A stretch of DNA of 64,000 bases from Kribbella capetownensis (GCF_004331485.1 NZ_SJKD01000006.1:310001-374000), one strand, 5' to 3'; positions 23,929 through 33,210 are shown, counted from the first letter of the stretch. A program made the numbers and translations. Notes: generated from the sequence alone by a model not told the origin.

Positions 23929-24882
23929 TCAGTGGTGGGTGGGGGTGTAGAGCTGGGTTATGACGGATTCGATGGTGGGTTCGGCTACGGAGAGGTCTAC
24001 GAGGGGGTAGTTGGCGGCTATTTGGGACAGGAGGGGGGCGGCGCTGGTGGTGGTGGGGAAGGTGAGGTGCTGGCGGGGGCCGTCGACCTTGACGACGGTG
24101 GCGCCTTGGATTTCGATGGGTGGGAGGGAGGTGGCGAGGTCTACGACCAGGGTGCGAGGGGCGGACTGGCTGGCGCGGAGGCCGGTGAGGGTGCCGTCGT
24201 AGATCTGGTGGCCGTGGTCGATGACCATGACGCGACTGCACAGGGCTTCGATGTCGTCGAGGTCGTGGGTGGTGAGGATGACGGTGGTACGGCGTTCCGC
24301 GTTGACCTGGGCAAGGAACTCGCGCAGCCGCGCCTTGCTGATCACGTCCAGGCCGATCGTCGGCTCGTCGAGGTACACGATCTCCGGGTCGTGCAGCAAC
24401 GCGGCCGCGATGTCACCGCGCATCCGTTGACCCAATGACAGTTGACGAACCGGTACGTCGAGCAGTTCGCCGAGGTCCAGCAGTTCGACGAACGTCGCCA
24501 GGTTCTCCCGGTGCCTCGCGATCGGAACGTCGTACATCTTCTGCAGTACGGCGAACGAGTCCTTCAACGGCAGGTCCCACCACAGCGTCGTACGCTGCCC
24601 GAACACGACACCGATGCGCTTGGCCAGCTTGAGCCGGTTGCGCGACGGGTCCACGCCCGCTACTCGGATCGAGCCGCTCGAAGGGACCAGGATGCCCGTC
24701 AGCATCTTGATCGTGGTCGACTTGCCGGCGCCGTTCGGCCCGATGTAGCCCATCACCTCCCCCGGTTCGACGGTGAACGACATACCGTCCACGGCGCGCA
24801 CCTCCCGGCGGGTACGGCGGAACCCGTTCCGCGACGTCACGGTGAAGGCGCGGGACACGTTCGACAACTCGATGACTGCCAC
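23929..24882 (-). CDS. ABC-2 exporter ATP-binding protein
   Basis: A 317-residue ABC ATPase. Walker A GPNGAGKST, signature LSLGQRMRGDI, Walker B IVYLDEPT and switch TTHD are all present, with a C-terminal extension of ~90 residues typical of drug/antibiotic or polysaccharide exporters. It is the third gene of a minus-strand operon with two ABC-2 permeases (3-nt gap to the second). It ends 3 nt from the stop of the small gene at 23925, convergent. The cargo is unknown. Confidence 0.92.
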   Translation of the reverse strand: MAVIELSNVSRAFTVTSRNGFRRTRREVRAVDGMSFTVEPGEVMGYIGPNGAGKSTTIKMLTGILVPSSGSIRVAGVDPSRNRLKLAKRIGVVFGQRTTLWWDLPLKDSFAVLQKMYDVPIARHRENLATFVELLDLGELLDVPVRQLSLGQRMRGDIAAALLHDPEIVYLDEPTIGLDVISKARLREFLAQVNAERRTTVILTTHDLDDIEALCSRVMVIDHGHQIYDGTLTGLRASQSAPRTLVVDLATSLPPIEIQGATVVKVDGPRQHLTFPTTTSAAPLLSQIAANYPLVDLSVAEPTIESVITQLYTPTHH

Positions 24883-24885
24883 TGC

Positions 24886-25701
24886 TCAGCTCCCTGTACT
24901 GCGGTAACGACGGAGACCGCCCCGCCACGCCAGTGACGCCAGCGCGACCATCGCGCCGGCGACCAGCGGTGACAACAGGCCGATCCAGGACGGCAGGCCC
25001 AGCGGGGCCGGCTTACCCAGCACGTACAGCACCGGGTAGTAGTTGACGAAGGCAAGCGGTATGACGAAGGTGACGGCCCGGACGATCTCCTTGCCGAAGA
25101 CCGACAGCGGGTACTGCGTCAGCGTCTGGCCGCCGTACGTGAACGAGTTGGCCAGCTCGGCGGAGTCGATCGCGAGAAACTGGAACGCGGCGCCCAGCAC
25201 GAAGATCGCGGCGAAGATGATCGAGCCCGTGATCACCGACAGCACCAGCATGACGACCTTCGCCGGCGTCCACTCGAGCTGAAGGTTGCTGAGGGCAAAC
25301 GCCAGTACGACGCCGGCCTGCAGCGGCCGCCCGATCCGGCGCAGCGCGAACCCGTCCGCGGCGGTCTGCAGGAACGTCGGCACCGGCCGGATCAGGTAGA
25401 CGTCGAGCGTGCCCGTGCGGATCCGCTCGCCGACCCGCTCGATCGCCCCGGTGAACAGGTCCGCCACCCCGAGCGTCATCGAAGCCGTTGCGTAGAGCAA
25501 CGCCATCTCCCCGAGGGTGAACCCGCCGAACGACTCGATATGGCTGAACATCAAGACGATCGCGACGAAGTCCATCACCGTGATCAGCATCGAACTGGCC
25601 AGCATCAGCACGAACGACGCCGGATAGGCCAGCGACGACCTGATCCACATCAGGACCAGCATCCAGTACTGCGCCGGAGCCCGGCGGAGCCGCTCAACCA
25701 C
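24886..25701 (-). CDS. ABC-2 family permease
   Basis: A 271-residue membrane protein with about six hydrophobic helices, of the ABC-2 (PF06182-like) permease type; QYPLSVFGKEIVRAVTFVIPLAFVNYYPVLYVLG near the C-terminus is characteristic. Starts 8 nt inside the end of the preceding permease gene and pairs with it to form a heterodimeric exporter with the downstream ATPase. GTG 25701 start. Confidence 0.88.
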   Translation of the reverse strand: MVERLRRAPAQYWMLVLMWIRSSLAYPASFVLMLASSMLITVMDFVAIVLMFSHIESFGGFTLGEMALLYATASMTLGVADLFTGAIERVGERIRTGTLDVYLIRPVPTFLQTAADGFALRRIGRPLQAGVVLAFALSNLQLEWTPAKVVMLVLSVITGSIIFAAIFVLGAAFQFLAIDSAELANSFTYGGQTLTQYPLSVFGKEIVRAVTFVIPLAFVNYYPVLYVLGKPAPLGLPSWIGLLSPLVAGAMVALASLAWRGGLRRYRSTGS

Positions 25702-26536
25702 CTTGGATCACCACCTTCCGGGTTGCCACCGACGTGGTGAGCTGGCCGGCCAGCAGCAGCACAAGGAGCCAGCCGAGCTGGAACAGCAGCGCCGAACCGA
25801 TGCCGTCGGGGCTGCGGCCGAGCCAGATGTCGACCGGCACCTGCAGGGTCGCAGCCCACGGCGTCGCCCGGGCGAACTCGCCGATCCAGCCGGGGAACAC
25901 GACCAGCGGCAGGATCGTCCCGGAGAAGAAGCAGGACAGCACCAGTGCGAGCTGCTCCATACCGCGCGTGTCGGTGATCCAGAACCCGGACAGCGCGACC
26001 AGGTAGCGGATGGTGAAGCTCACCAGGATCCCCAGCACCAGCCCGACCGCGACGGCCAGCCAGGTGATCGGGTTGCTCGGAAACTTCAGGTCGAACACCA
26101 GTGAACCGACCAGCAGCGGCGCACCGCCGCGGACGGCCAACTGGAACATCGCGCGACCGAGATCGACCGACAGCCACCACAGCAGCAGATGGGTCGGCCG
26201 GTACAGGTCGACGGCGATCTCACCGCTGCGGACCCGTTCGCCCAGCTCGACCGTGGTGGTCGCGCCGAAGATCCCGATCGGCATCAGCAGCCCCTGCTGC
26301 AACCACACGAACGTCAGCGCATCGGCGACGTCGTACCCGCCGAGCCCCGGCCGCTCGTGCCACAGGGTCAGGTAGATACCGCACAGGATGAACCCGAACA
26401 CGGTATTGGTGAACGCGCCGGACGCGGTTGCGATCCGGTACGTCGAGAAGCGCCGGAACGACCGTACGCCGATCGCCCAGTAGACGCACGGCAACCTCCT
26501 CTCCCACTTCGAGGTGGTGTCCGGACCCAGCGGCAC
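25694..26536 (-). CDS. ABC-2 family permease
   Basis: A 280-residue six-helix membrane protein similar in layout to the next gene: an N-terminal FRRFSTYRIATASGAFTN region, ELGERVRSGEIAVDLYRPTHLL and a hydrophobic C-terminal half. First gene of the exporter operon. The start is doubtful: GTG 26536 opens the frame, but AGGAGG lies directly before an in-frame TTG 45 nt inside, with no good start at the usual spacing. The family N-terminus would fit a start in that area. Confidence 0.83.
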   Translation of the reverse strand: MPLGPDTTSKWERRLPCVYWAIGVRSFRRFSTYRIATASGAFTNTVFGFILCGIYLTLWHERPGLGGYDVADALTFVWLQQGLLMPIGIFGATTTVELGERVRSGEIAVDLYRPTHLLLWWLSVDLGRAMFQLAVRGGAPLLVGSLVFDLKFPSNPITWLAVAVGLVLGILVSFTIRYLVALSGFWITDTRGMEQLALVLSCFFSGTILPLVVFPGWIGEFARATPWAATLQVPVDIWLGRSPDGIGSALLFQLGWLLVLLLAGQLTTSVATRKVVIQGG

Positions 26537-26695
26537 GCAGAACTACCCCGAATCCGACAGGACCGGGGGGTTCGGACACCACTGTGAAAGGCATGGCTGA
26601 ACCACACCGTTTTCAAGGCAAGGATCGGACAGTACGCCGGGCGCGGGGCGAGCGTCAACCGGAATTCTCTTGAGCGCGGCTGAGACAGGGGAGAT

Positions 26696-26796
26696 GTGCA
26701 GCTCGACAGGTAGTGCACTGCGATAACACCGTACACACGGACGGCCGCGGGCTCAGGTGCACTAGGCGCCGACTGACACTACCTGTCCTCCTGCAC
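26696..26796. repeat. 101-bp element with 20-bp terminal inverted repeats
   Basis: Left end 26696-26715 and right end 26777-26796 match inverted at 17 of 20 positions, including an uninterrupted 11-bp core. The 61-bp interior has no ORF. No target-site duplication is evident. A MITE-like insertion or a large regulatory hairpin are both possible. Confidence 0.6.
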
Positions 26797-26800
26797 GCTA

Positions 26801-26840
26801 CCGGTCCGGGCGGGGACCCCTCAGACCTCGCCCGGACCGG
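26801..26840 (-). terminator. Strong hairpin downstream of the alpha/beta hydrolase
   Basis: Perfect 12-bp GC arms (26801-26812 and 26829-26840) with a 16-nt loop, 14 nt beyond the stop of the minus-strand gene at 26854. Confidence 0.7.
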
Positions 26841-26853
26841 GATTGGGGTGGTG

Positions 26854-27693
26854 TCAGCTGATTTCGGCTTCGAGGACTCGGTTCAGGAGGGAGGCGAACG
26901 GGGCCGGGTGACTTGCGTAGCCGGCGTGGCCGCCGGGGAAGGTTACTACGGGCCAGCCGAGGCGTTCGGCGATGAGTTGGATCGGGCGGCCGGGGAGGAG
27001 TTCGAGTGAGTGGAGGCCGGCGGCGGGGACGATTCGGTCGGCGACGGTTTTCAGGGCGTCCAGGTCCGGCTGGTAGTGGGTGAACGGCAGGAGTTTGTGC
27101 TGGTAGAAGTTGCTCGCGTTGGCTTGCATCCGTTCGGCCAGTTCGCGGTACTCCGGTAGTAGGTCTTCCATCGGCGGCATCGCATCGTCTTCCATTCCGG
27201 TGCCCATCATGAACAGCACGTCGGCCGCCGCGACCCCGTCGGATTTGTGAGTGTCGTGCACGTCCTCGAAGAACGCGCGCGCGTCCTCGGCGTCGGGCAG
27301 TACCTCGACGCACGGTGGTTCGTGCGCGACCAGCATCCGCACCCGGTCCGGGTGGCGGGTGATCAGCTCGAGTCCGGTGATCGCGCCGGAACTGCTGCCG
27401 AACACGAACGCCGGTTCGTCGCCGGCGACCGCGTCGATCAACGCCAGCGCGTCCTCGGCCGACTGGTCGACGCACTCGTCGGCCGGTTGACCGTCGTACG
27501 GGCTGCGCGAGTTGCCGCGCGGGTCGTACGCCACCACGGTGTAGTCGGCGGCGAGCTGCCCGACCATCGCGTCGAATACCCCCGCGTCGGTCCCGCCGCC
27601 GGCGATCAGCAGCAGCACCGGCCCGGTCCCCGTGACCTCGTAGTGCAGCGTCGCCCCCGGTACCGCCAGTTTGTTCACAGTCTTCGCACCCAT
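26854..27693 (-). CDS. Alpha/beta hydrolase
   Basis: A 279-residue alpha/beta-fold protein: LLLIAGGGTDAGVFD loop, YDPRGNSRSPYD, nucleophile Ser in FGSSSGAITGLE and a late His in FPGGHAGYASHP. No signal peptide. The start at 27693 (MGAKTVNK) is preferred because GAGAGGGG lies 7 nt upstream and because the 41 extra residues of the longer frame are low-complexity. Single gene ending at a terminator. Substrate unknown. Confidence 0.85.
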   Translation of the reverse strand: MGAKTVNKLAVPGATLHYEVTGTGPVLLLIAGGGTDAGVFDAMVGQLAADYTVVAYDPRGNSRSPYDGQPADECVDQSAEDALALIDAVAGDEPAFVFGSSSGAITGLELITRHPDRVRMLVAHEPPCVEVLPDAEDARAFFEDVHDTHKSDGVAAADVLFMMGTGMEDDAMPPMEDLLPEYRELAERMQANASNFYQHKLLPFTHYQPDLDALKTVADRIVPAAGLHSLELLPGRPIQLIAERLGWPVVTFPGGHAGYASHPAPFASLLNRVLEAEIS

Positions 27694-27853
27694 CAGGCAC
27701 CCCTCTCTCGTGCCTCCACCTTCGCCTCCCCCGCTGGCACCCCACGCACACGCCGCTGGTACGGCGCCCTCAGCAAACCTCACCCGGCTGAGACGACGGC
27801 AACCGCGATCAGGCACAGCCGGCCGACCTCAGCCGCGGTCAGACGGGCGTCGA

Positions 27854-28750
27854 TCAGCTGGGGGACTCGTCTGTGGAGGGGATCGGGGAGGTGTCGTCGA
27901 GGCCGGCCCAGGACTCGCGGGGTGGGGCGGTGCGGCGGCCTTGGGGGCAGATTCGGGCGAAGTCGCACCAGCCGCACAGGGGTGAGGGCTCAGGCGGGAA
28001 CGCCTCGTCGGCTTCGGCGGGGGTCAGCCCTTCGCGCCAGCGGACCTCGGCGGCGGCCGCATCGTCCGCGATCGACTCCGCGCGGCGCTGGTGGCGGGCA
28101 AGCGACGCCTCGTCGTGGTCGGCCGCAGCCACGGTGTTCGTCGGCAAATGGTGGAGCTCGACCCGCGTGCACGACTTGTGCAGGACCCGCCGCGCGCCCA
28201 GCACATAGAGCGCCATCGCCAACGATGACCGCGCGTCCACCGGTGTCAGCGGTCGCCGGCCGGTCTTGTAGTCGACGATCGCCAGCTCGGTCCGGCCGCT
28301 CCCGTCCCGTGCCGGTCGTTCGTCGATCCGGTCGACGCGCCCGCGCAGCGACGCCCGCTCGGTGGTGAAGGCGACGGTGCGCTCCACGCCGCGCGGTTCG
28401 TAGTACGGATCCGAGTCGCGCAGGTACCCGAGCACCATCTCGGTCGACCGCTCGCGCCAGTCCAGCGACTGCTGGTCGTCCCGGAACCCCTCGCTCCGCC
28501 AGCTCGACCGCATCTTCGCGACCACCTCATCCGGCGTACGGCGGGCAGCCGGCCACCGACCGAAGAAGTCGGCGAGCACCTCGTGCACGATCGCCCCGAC
28601 CGTGTTGTGCGCCCACGGCGGTCCCTTCGGCGGCCGCGGCGTCTCCAGGTACGTGTACCGGTACTTCCGCTTGCAGTCCGCGAACGTGAGCAGCTTGGTC
28701 GGCGTCGCGACGAACAGCCGTGTAGGCATCCCGGGCAGCATGTCGCTCAT
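27854..28750 (-). CDS. RecB-family PD-(D/E)XK exonuclease with 4Fe-4S cysteines
   Basis: A 298-residue stand-alone nuclease. Motifs are HEVLADFF (motif I), LRGRVDRIDE (Asp of PD), AIVDYKTGRR (D/E-X-K). One Cys near the N-terminus (FADCKRKYRYTYLE) and three near the C-terminus (LCGWCDFARICPQG) form the Fe-S clamp known from AddB/Cas4-type nucleases. ATG 28750 lies 1 nt after the marC stop with GGCGGG upstream, indicating coupled translation. It is not next to a helicase gene, so the partner is unknown; Rv2119-like proteins are similar. Confidence 0.9.
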   Translation of the reverse strand: MSDMLPGMPTRLFVATPTKLLTFADCKRKYRYTYLETPRPPKGPPWAHNTVGAIVHEVLADFFGRWPAARRTPDEVVAKMRSSWRSEGFRDDQQSLDWRERSTEMVLGYLRDSDPYYEPRGVERTVAFTTERASLRGRVDRIDERPARDGSGRTELAIVDYKTGRRPLTPVDARSSLAMALYVLGARRVLHKSCTRVELHHLPTNTVAAADHDEASLARHQRRAESIADDAAAAEVRWREGLTPAEADEAFPPEPSPLCGWCDFARICPQGRRTAPPRESWAGLDDTSPIPSTDESPS

Positions 28751-28751
28751 G

Positions 28752-29369
28752 TCAGCCCGCCTTGATGAAGTCGGTGACGGCATCAGCCACCAGTTGTACG
28801 GCGATCGCGCTCAGCAGCAGACCGGCGATCCGGGTGACGAGCAGAACGCCGTTCTCCCCCAGCAGCCGCATGATGATCCCGGAGAACCGCAGCGTGAGCC
28901 ACATCACCACATGGATCAGGATGATGCCGACCGAGATCGCCATCACGTCCGGAAGTGCGCCGTTCGCCCGCTGCACGAACACCATGGTCGCAACGATCGC
29001 ACCCGGCCCGGCCAGCAGCGGCGTACCCAGCGGGACGAAGGCGATGTTGACGTTCTTGGTCTGAACCGGGTCCTCGGCGGTGTCGGTCAGCAATTGCAGC
29101 GCGATCAGCAGAAGCAACAGACCGCCCGCGCACTGCAGCGCCGGCAGCGTGATGCCGAGGTGGTGCAGGATTTGCTGCCCGAAAGCAGCGAACACGACGA
29201 TCACGCCGAACGCGACCAGCACCGCCTGCCAGGCGGCCTTCTTCCGGACCACGCGGGACTGACCCGCGGTCAGCGAGATGAACACGGGCACCGTGCCAGG
29301 CGGGTCCATGATCACGAACAGCGTGACCACGACCTCGCTCAGCAGCCCGAGGTTGATGACACTGTTCAC
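28752..29369 (-). CDS. MarC family integral membrane protein
   Basis: A 205-residue protein with six hydrophobic helices and the MarC signatures MDPPGTVPVFISLTAG and PLGTPLLAGPGAIVATMV. Despite the name it is not established as a drug-resistance factor. The start overlaps the stop of the PHP gene (4 bp), and its stop is 1 nt from the nuclease gene, forming a three-gene operon. Confidence 0.93.
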   Translation of the reverse strand: MNSVINLGLLSEVVVTLFVIMDPPGTVPVFISLTAGQSRVVRKKAAWQAVLVAFGVIVVFAAFGQQILHHLGITLPALQCAGGLLLLLIALQLLTDTAEDPVQTKNVNIAFVPLGTPLLAGPGAIVATMVFVQRANGALPDVMAISVGIILIHVVMWLTLRFSGIIMRLLGENGVLLVTRIAGLLLSAIAVQLVADAVTDFIKAG

Positions 29370-30247
29370 GGCAGGTAGGCCTCGGGGACCTGTGCGTCGG
29401 TGGCGGCCGCGTTGGCCTTGGCGACCTCGAGCAGCCGCTCGAACTGCTCGGGCTCGGTCGAGTTCACCCCCAGCTCATGGTCGATCTTGCCCGCACCGTG
29501 GTGGTCGCTCGAGCCGGTGGCGATGATGCCGAGCTCGTCGGCGATCCGGTGCAGCATGGCCCGGGACTCGGCCGAGTGGTCCTGGTGGTCGACCTCGATG
29601 CCGGCCAGGCCGTGGTCCGCGACCAGCCTGGCGATGGTGTCCTGGGTCATCACCTTGTAGCTGGACCGGCCCCACGGGTGCGCGATCACCGGTACGCCGC
29701 CGGCCGCGCGGACCAGGTCGATCGCGCGACCGGGCTCGATCGCGTAGTGCGAGACGTGGCCGGCCCTGCCGTCGGCGAGGTACCGGTCGAACGCTTCGCC
29801 ACGGTTCGCGACCGTCCCGTTGGCGACCAGCGCGTCGGCCACATGCGGCCGCCCGACGGACGGCGTACCGGTGGCCTGGGCCAGCACCTCGTCGACGGTC
29901 AGTGACACGCCGATGCTGTTCAGCCGGGCCACGATCGACGGGATCCGGTCGGTGCGGCCGTCGCGGACGATCCGCAGCTCCTCGGCGAGCTCAGGCTGCG
30001 ACGGGTCGAGGAGGTAGCCGAGCAGGTGGACGCTGATACCGCGCAGCTTGCAGGAGATCTCGATCCCCGGCACGAACCCGATCTCCAGCTCCTCCGCTGC
30101 GCGGCGGCCGTCGGTCCACCCGTCCGCCGTGTCGTGGTCGGTGAGCGCGATCACATCGAGGCCGGCCTGCTGCGCGTGCGCGATCAGGACGTCCACCGGA
30201 TCGGTGCCGTCCGAGCGGTTCGAATGGGTGTGCAGATCGATGCGCAC
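29366..30247 (-). CDS. PHP-domain phosphoesterase (TrpH/nucleoside 3',5'-bisphosphate phosphatase-like)
   Basis: A 293-residue metal-dependent phosphoesterase. DLHTHSNRSDGT (3-14) provides the first metal ligands; ALTDHDTADG, GIEISC and SDHHGAG give the rest of the trinuclear site. TrpH-type enzymes hydrolyse 3',5'-nucleoside bisphosphates (pAp) or short RNA ends. It leads the PHP-MarC-nuclease operon. The 140-bp gap to the divergent NUDIX gene carries the promoter. Confidence 0.9.
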   Translation of the reverse strand: MRIDLHTHSNRSDGTDPVDVLIAHAQQAGLDVIALTDHDTADGWTDGRRAAEELEIGFVPGIEISCKLRGISVHLLGYLLDPSQPELAEELRIVRDGRTDRIPSIVARLNSIGVSLTVDEVLAQATGTPSVGRPHVADALVANGTVANRGEAFDRYLADGRAGHVSHYAIEPGRAIDLVRAAGGVPVIAHPWGRSSYKVMTQDTIARLVADHGLAGIEVDHQDHSAESRAMLHRIADELGIIATGSSDHHGAGKIDHELGVNSTEPEQFERLLEVAKANAAATDAQVPEAYLP

Positions 30248-30387
30248 GAGCGGTGAGGATCCCTTCGGTGTCCGTGACCATTTCCGTGGTCATGTCCGTG
30301 ATCAGGACATCTGTCACCGCAGATGCTAGCCGCGTTCACTCGCCGGAACTGTCAGTTGTCCCCAGGCGAGCACTATCCTGCCGTCGC

Positions 30388-30792
30388 ATGGATGCCGAGC
30401 GGGTCGACTGTGTGGGTGCTCTCGTGTACGACGAGCAGCGCCGGCTGCTGGTGGTACGCCGGGCCAACGAACCGGGCCGCGGGCTGTGGGCGCTCCCCGG
30501 CGGACGGGTCGAGCCAGGCGAGGACGATCCCACCGCGGTGGCTCGCGAGGTCGCCGAGGAGACCGGCCTGACCGTGCAGGTCGGGGCCATGGTCGGCGAG
30601 GTCGAACGCGAGGCCCCCCAGGGCCGGCTGTACGTGATCCGCGACTACGAGGCGACCGCGGTGGGTGGAACGCTCACTCCCGGTGACGACGCCACCGACG
30701 CGAAGTTCGTCACCCGCACCGAGTTCCTCGCCCTGTCGACCACGACCCTGCTCGTTTCCACGCTGGAGCAGTGGAACGCGCTCCCCGGCTGA
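30388..30792 (+). CDS. NUDIX hydrolase
   Basis: A 134-residue NUDIX protein. The box is complete: GGRVEPGEDDPTAVAREVAEETGL (GX5EX7REUXEEXGU), around residues 40-62. RRANEPGRGLWALPGG precedes it. The substrate is unknown; the size fits MutT/ADP-ribose classes. ATG 30388 follows a TATCCT hexamer by ~10 nt with no ribosome-binding site, hinting at leaderless mRNA. It converges on the AraC gene. Confidence 0.9.
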   Translation: MDAERVDCVGALVYDEQRRLLVVRRANEPGRGLWALPGGRVEPGEDDPTAVAREVAEETGLTVQVGAMVGEVEREAPQGRLYVIRDYEATAVGGTLTPGDDATDAKFVTRTEFLALSTTTLLVSTLEQWNALPG

Positions 30793-31500
30793 TCAGCAGT
30801 TGGTGACCGGGACCCGGCCGGTGGCGAACGCCGCCGGGGTGACCCGCATCAGGGCGCGGAAATCGGCGATCAGGTGCGACTGATCGGCGTACCCGGCCCC
30901 GGCAGCGGCCGTTGACCACGAGCGCTGGTTCTCGCTGATCAGGCCACGCACCCGGGCGATCCGGGCGAAATGCTTCGGTGACAGCCCGACGGCCTGCCGG
31001 AAGATCCGGCGCAGGTACCGATCACTCACGCCGAGGCGGGTTGCGGTCTCCCCCACGCTCCGTCGCGACGACAGTTCCTCCACCGCCTCGCCGATCAACT
31101 CGAACCGCTCCGGCAGCCGTCGCGGGACCCGCTCGAGCAGATGGCTCCCGATGACCGCGACAGCTTGCTCAGGGTGATCGCGATCCAGCCGCTCCGAAAG
31201 CCCTGCAGCCGTCGTACACACGTCGCTCAACGGCACAATCCGGTCGACCAACTCATCGGCAGCAATCCCCAGCAGCGGCATCGCCTGGCCGGGCCTGATC
31301 CGCAGTCGCAGGCAGACAGGTAGCTCCTTGCCCGAGTGGTACGACGCTTTGGTCCGGGGACCCGCGATCAGTACGTCGCTCTCCCCGGCGGCGTTGATCC
31401 GCCACACCAGCGTGGTCGCGGGGTCCGGTGGGAGCACGATCATCGACACGTCGGAGCGTTGCAGGGTGATCTCCTCGACCCACGGCTCCAGTGCGCGCAC
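30793..31500 (-). CDS. AraC family transcriptional regulator
   Basis: A 235-residue regulator. The C-terminal ~100 residues form two helix-turn-helices (ETATRLGVSDRYLRRIFRQAVGLSPKHF and TAAAGAGYADQSHLIADFRALMRVTPAAF). The N-terminal half is a cupin-like ligand domain. GTG start. It is divergent from the NAD(P)-binding gene at 31586, with 85 bp between starts, so it probably regulates that gene. Confidence 0.9.
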   Translation of the reverse strand: MRALEPWVEEITLQRSDVSMIVLPPDPATTLVWRINAAGESDVLIAGPRTKASYHSGKELPVCLRLRIRPGQAMPLLGIAADELVDRIVPLSDVCTTAAGLSERLDRDHPEQAVAVIGSHLLERVPRRLPERFELIGEAVEELSSRRSVGETATRLGVSDRYLRRIFRQAVGLSPKHFARIARVRGLISENQRSWSTAAAGAGYADQSHLIADFRALMRVTPAAFATGRVPVTNC

Positions 31501-31585
31501 GGTTCGAGCCTAGCCAGTCGTCGGCCCCCGCCGTAGTACCGAAAGTTCCTATCCAGCGGTACGGCGTACTCCGCAGAGTGATCGC

Positions 31586-32428
31586 ATGATCCTGGTCACC
31601 GGTGCCACGGGCACCATCGGCAGCGAGCTCGTCCGTCAACTGGTTGCCCGCGGCACCCCCGTCCGCGCGATGACCCGCGAACCGGGCCGCATGCAACCAA
31701 CTCCCGACGTCATCATCACACAAGGGGATTTCGAGGATCCCATGTCATTGCGTCGGGCAACTGAGGATGTGCGCGAGGTCTTCCTGCTCAGCGCGCCGGG
31801 GCCACGGGTACCTGAACATGATCGGGCGATGATGGATGCCGCGGTCGAGGCCGGCGTACGCAAGATCGTCAAGTTGTCGGCGATCGGGAGTACTGAGCAG
31901 GGCATGCCGGGCAACTGGCACGCGGCCGGTGAACAGGCGGTGCGGGAGAGCGGTCTGGCGTGGACGATCCTGCGACCGGCCGGCTTCGCGTCGAACGCAC
32001 TGCGCTGGGTGCCGGCGATCCGCGCCGGACAAGCGATTCCCAACCTGACCGGTTCGGGCGTGCACGCGTTCGTGGATCCGCGGGATGTCGCCGCGGTCGC
32101 GGCCGAGGCGCTGCTGTCAGCGGATCACGACGGGCAGATCTACACACTGACTGGGCCGGAACTGTTGAGCGTGCCGGATCAGGTGCGGCAGTTGTCGGAG
32201 GTGCTCGGCCGGGAGTTCGCGGTGAGCGACGTACCGCGGGAGGTCGCGGCAGAGCGGATGCGGGCCGCGGGGATGGACGAGGCGGTGGTGTCGGTCGCGA
32301 TCCGGGGTGCCGAGCTGATCAGAAGCGGTGCGGACAAGACGTTCACCGCCGATGTCGAGCGGGTGCTCGGACGCCCGGCCGGCACCTTCCGCGGTTGGGC
32401 GGAAAGCAATGGCGCTGCGTTCGGGTGA
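31586..32428 (+). CDS. NmrA-like NAD(P)H-binding protein
   Basis: A 280-residue atypical short-chain dehydrogenase. GATGTIGSELVRQL (6-19) binds NAD(P); FLLSAPGPRVPEHD and WTILRPAGFASN are typical of NmrA/HSCARG azoreductase-like proteins. It may be a redox sensor or reductase. Divergent from AraC; its stop overlaps a possible GTG start of the GNAT gene. Confidence 0.9.
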   Translation: MILVTGATGTIGSELVRQLVARGTPVRAMTREPGRMQPTPDVIITQGDFEDPMSLRRATEDVREVFLLSAPGPRVPEHDRAMMDAAVEAGVRKIVKLSAIGSTEQGMPGNWHAAGEQAVRESGLAWTILRPAGFASNALRWVPAIRAGQAIPNLTGSGVHAFVDPRDVAAVAAEALLSADHDGQIYTLTGPELLSVPDQVRQLSEVLGREFAVSDVPREVAAERMRAAGMDEAVVSVAIRGAELIRSGADKTFTADVERVLGRPAGTFRGWAESNGAAFG

Positions 32429-32445
32429 TCGGCCAGACTGTCCTG

Positions 32446-33210
32446 ATGGAGAACGTCGTGCGGGCGGTCGAGGAGAACGCGGCCGAACTGCTGATGGCGA
32501 TGGGGGCCGCCGGAGGTGGTGTGCAGCGGGACGACGCCGCGGCACGGTGGACGATCGGAGGTTCGCCGATCGATTACCACAACGCGGTGGTTGGAGCGAC
32601 CGGCGAGGAAGTGATCGCGGAATCCCTTGCTGAGTTGAGGAATCACGGCGTACCGGGGAGCTGGCATGTCGGGCCGTCGATGCGGTCGGACGGTCTGACT
32701 GAGCAGTTGGTCGCGGGCGGCTTCACGTACGGCGGGAGTGAGCCCGGGATGGCCGTGCGGCTGGACGAGCTGCGGACGCCGGCCGTCGTTCCAGGGCTCG
32801 AGATCACACGGGTGCGGGACGACGAGGAGCTCGCGACGTGGGAGGCGACGCTCGGGCAGGGGTTCGGGGAGGGCGTGAAGGAGGCTCGGTGGGTCGCCGA
32901 GGTCTACCGGCAGCTCGGGTACGGCGATCCGTGGCGGCACTACCTCGGACGGCTCGACGGTGAGCCGGTCGCGACGACCACGATCTTCCTCGGCGCCGAG
33001 GTGGCCGGGGTGTACTTCGTGATGACGGTCCCCCAGGCGCGGCGGCGCGGGATCGGCGCGGCGATCACGTACGCCGCCCTCCGCGAGGCCGATGGCGTTG
33101 CGGAGTACGGCGTACTGGGATCGTCGCCGGCCGGGCGGTCGTTGTACGCCGGGCTCGGGTTCCGCGAGTACTGCACGATCGACCTCTACGAATGGACGCC
33201 CACCGGCTGA
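32446..33210 (+). CDS. GNAT family N-acetyltransferase
   Basis: A 254-residue protein with the acetyl-CoA pyrophosphate loop QARRRGIGAAITYAAL and terminal YAGLGFREYCTIDLY, typical of GNAT enzymes; the N-terminal half is a divergent second lobe. ATG 32446 gives the usual MENVVRAVEENAAE start; a GTG at 32425, overlapping the NmrA stop as GTGA, is the alternative. Co-oriented with the NmrA gene. The 3' end overlaps the convergent DUF4267 gene by 25 bp. Confidence 0.85.
   Translation: MENVVRAVEENAAELLMAMGAAGGGVQRDDAAARWTIGGSPIDYHNAVVGATGEEVIAESLAELRNHGVPGSWHVGPSMRSDGLTEQLVAGGFTYGGSEPGMAVRLDELRTPAVVPGLEITRVRDDEELATWEATLGQGFGEGVKEARWVAEVYRQLGYGDPWRHYLGRLDGEPVATTTIFLGAEVAGVYFVMTVPQARRRGIGAAITYAALREADGVAEYGVLGSSPAGRSLYAGLGFREYCTIDLYEWTPTG

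Larger units (their letters stand above)
26537..26853. other. 317-bp intergenic region with inverted repeats
   Basis: No coding frame is supported. It holds the promoter side of the ABC-2 exporter operon (right of 26536), a 101-bp element with 20-bp imperfect inverted ends (26696-26796) and a strong terminator hairpin (26801-26840) for the hydrolase to its right. Confidence 0.7.

Noticed and set aside
23929..26536. Antibiotic biosynthesis or resistance cluster suggested by the ABC-2 exporter
   Set aside because: No biosynthetic genes adjoin it; the exporter cargo cannot be told.
27247..28368. 373-codon plus-strand frame opposite the hydrolase and RecB-like nuclease
   Set aside because: Residue composition is Arg/Pro-rich noise and the opposite strand carries the catalytic motifs of both proteins.
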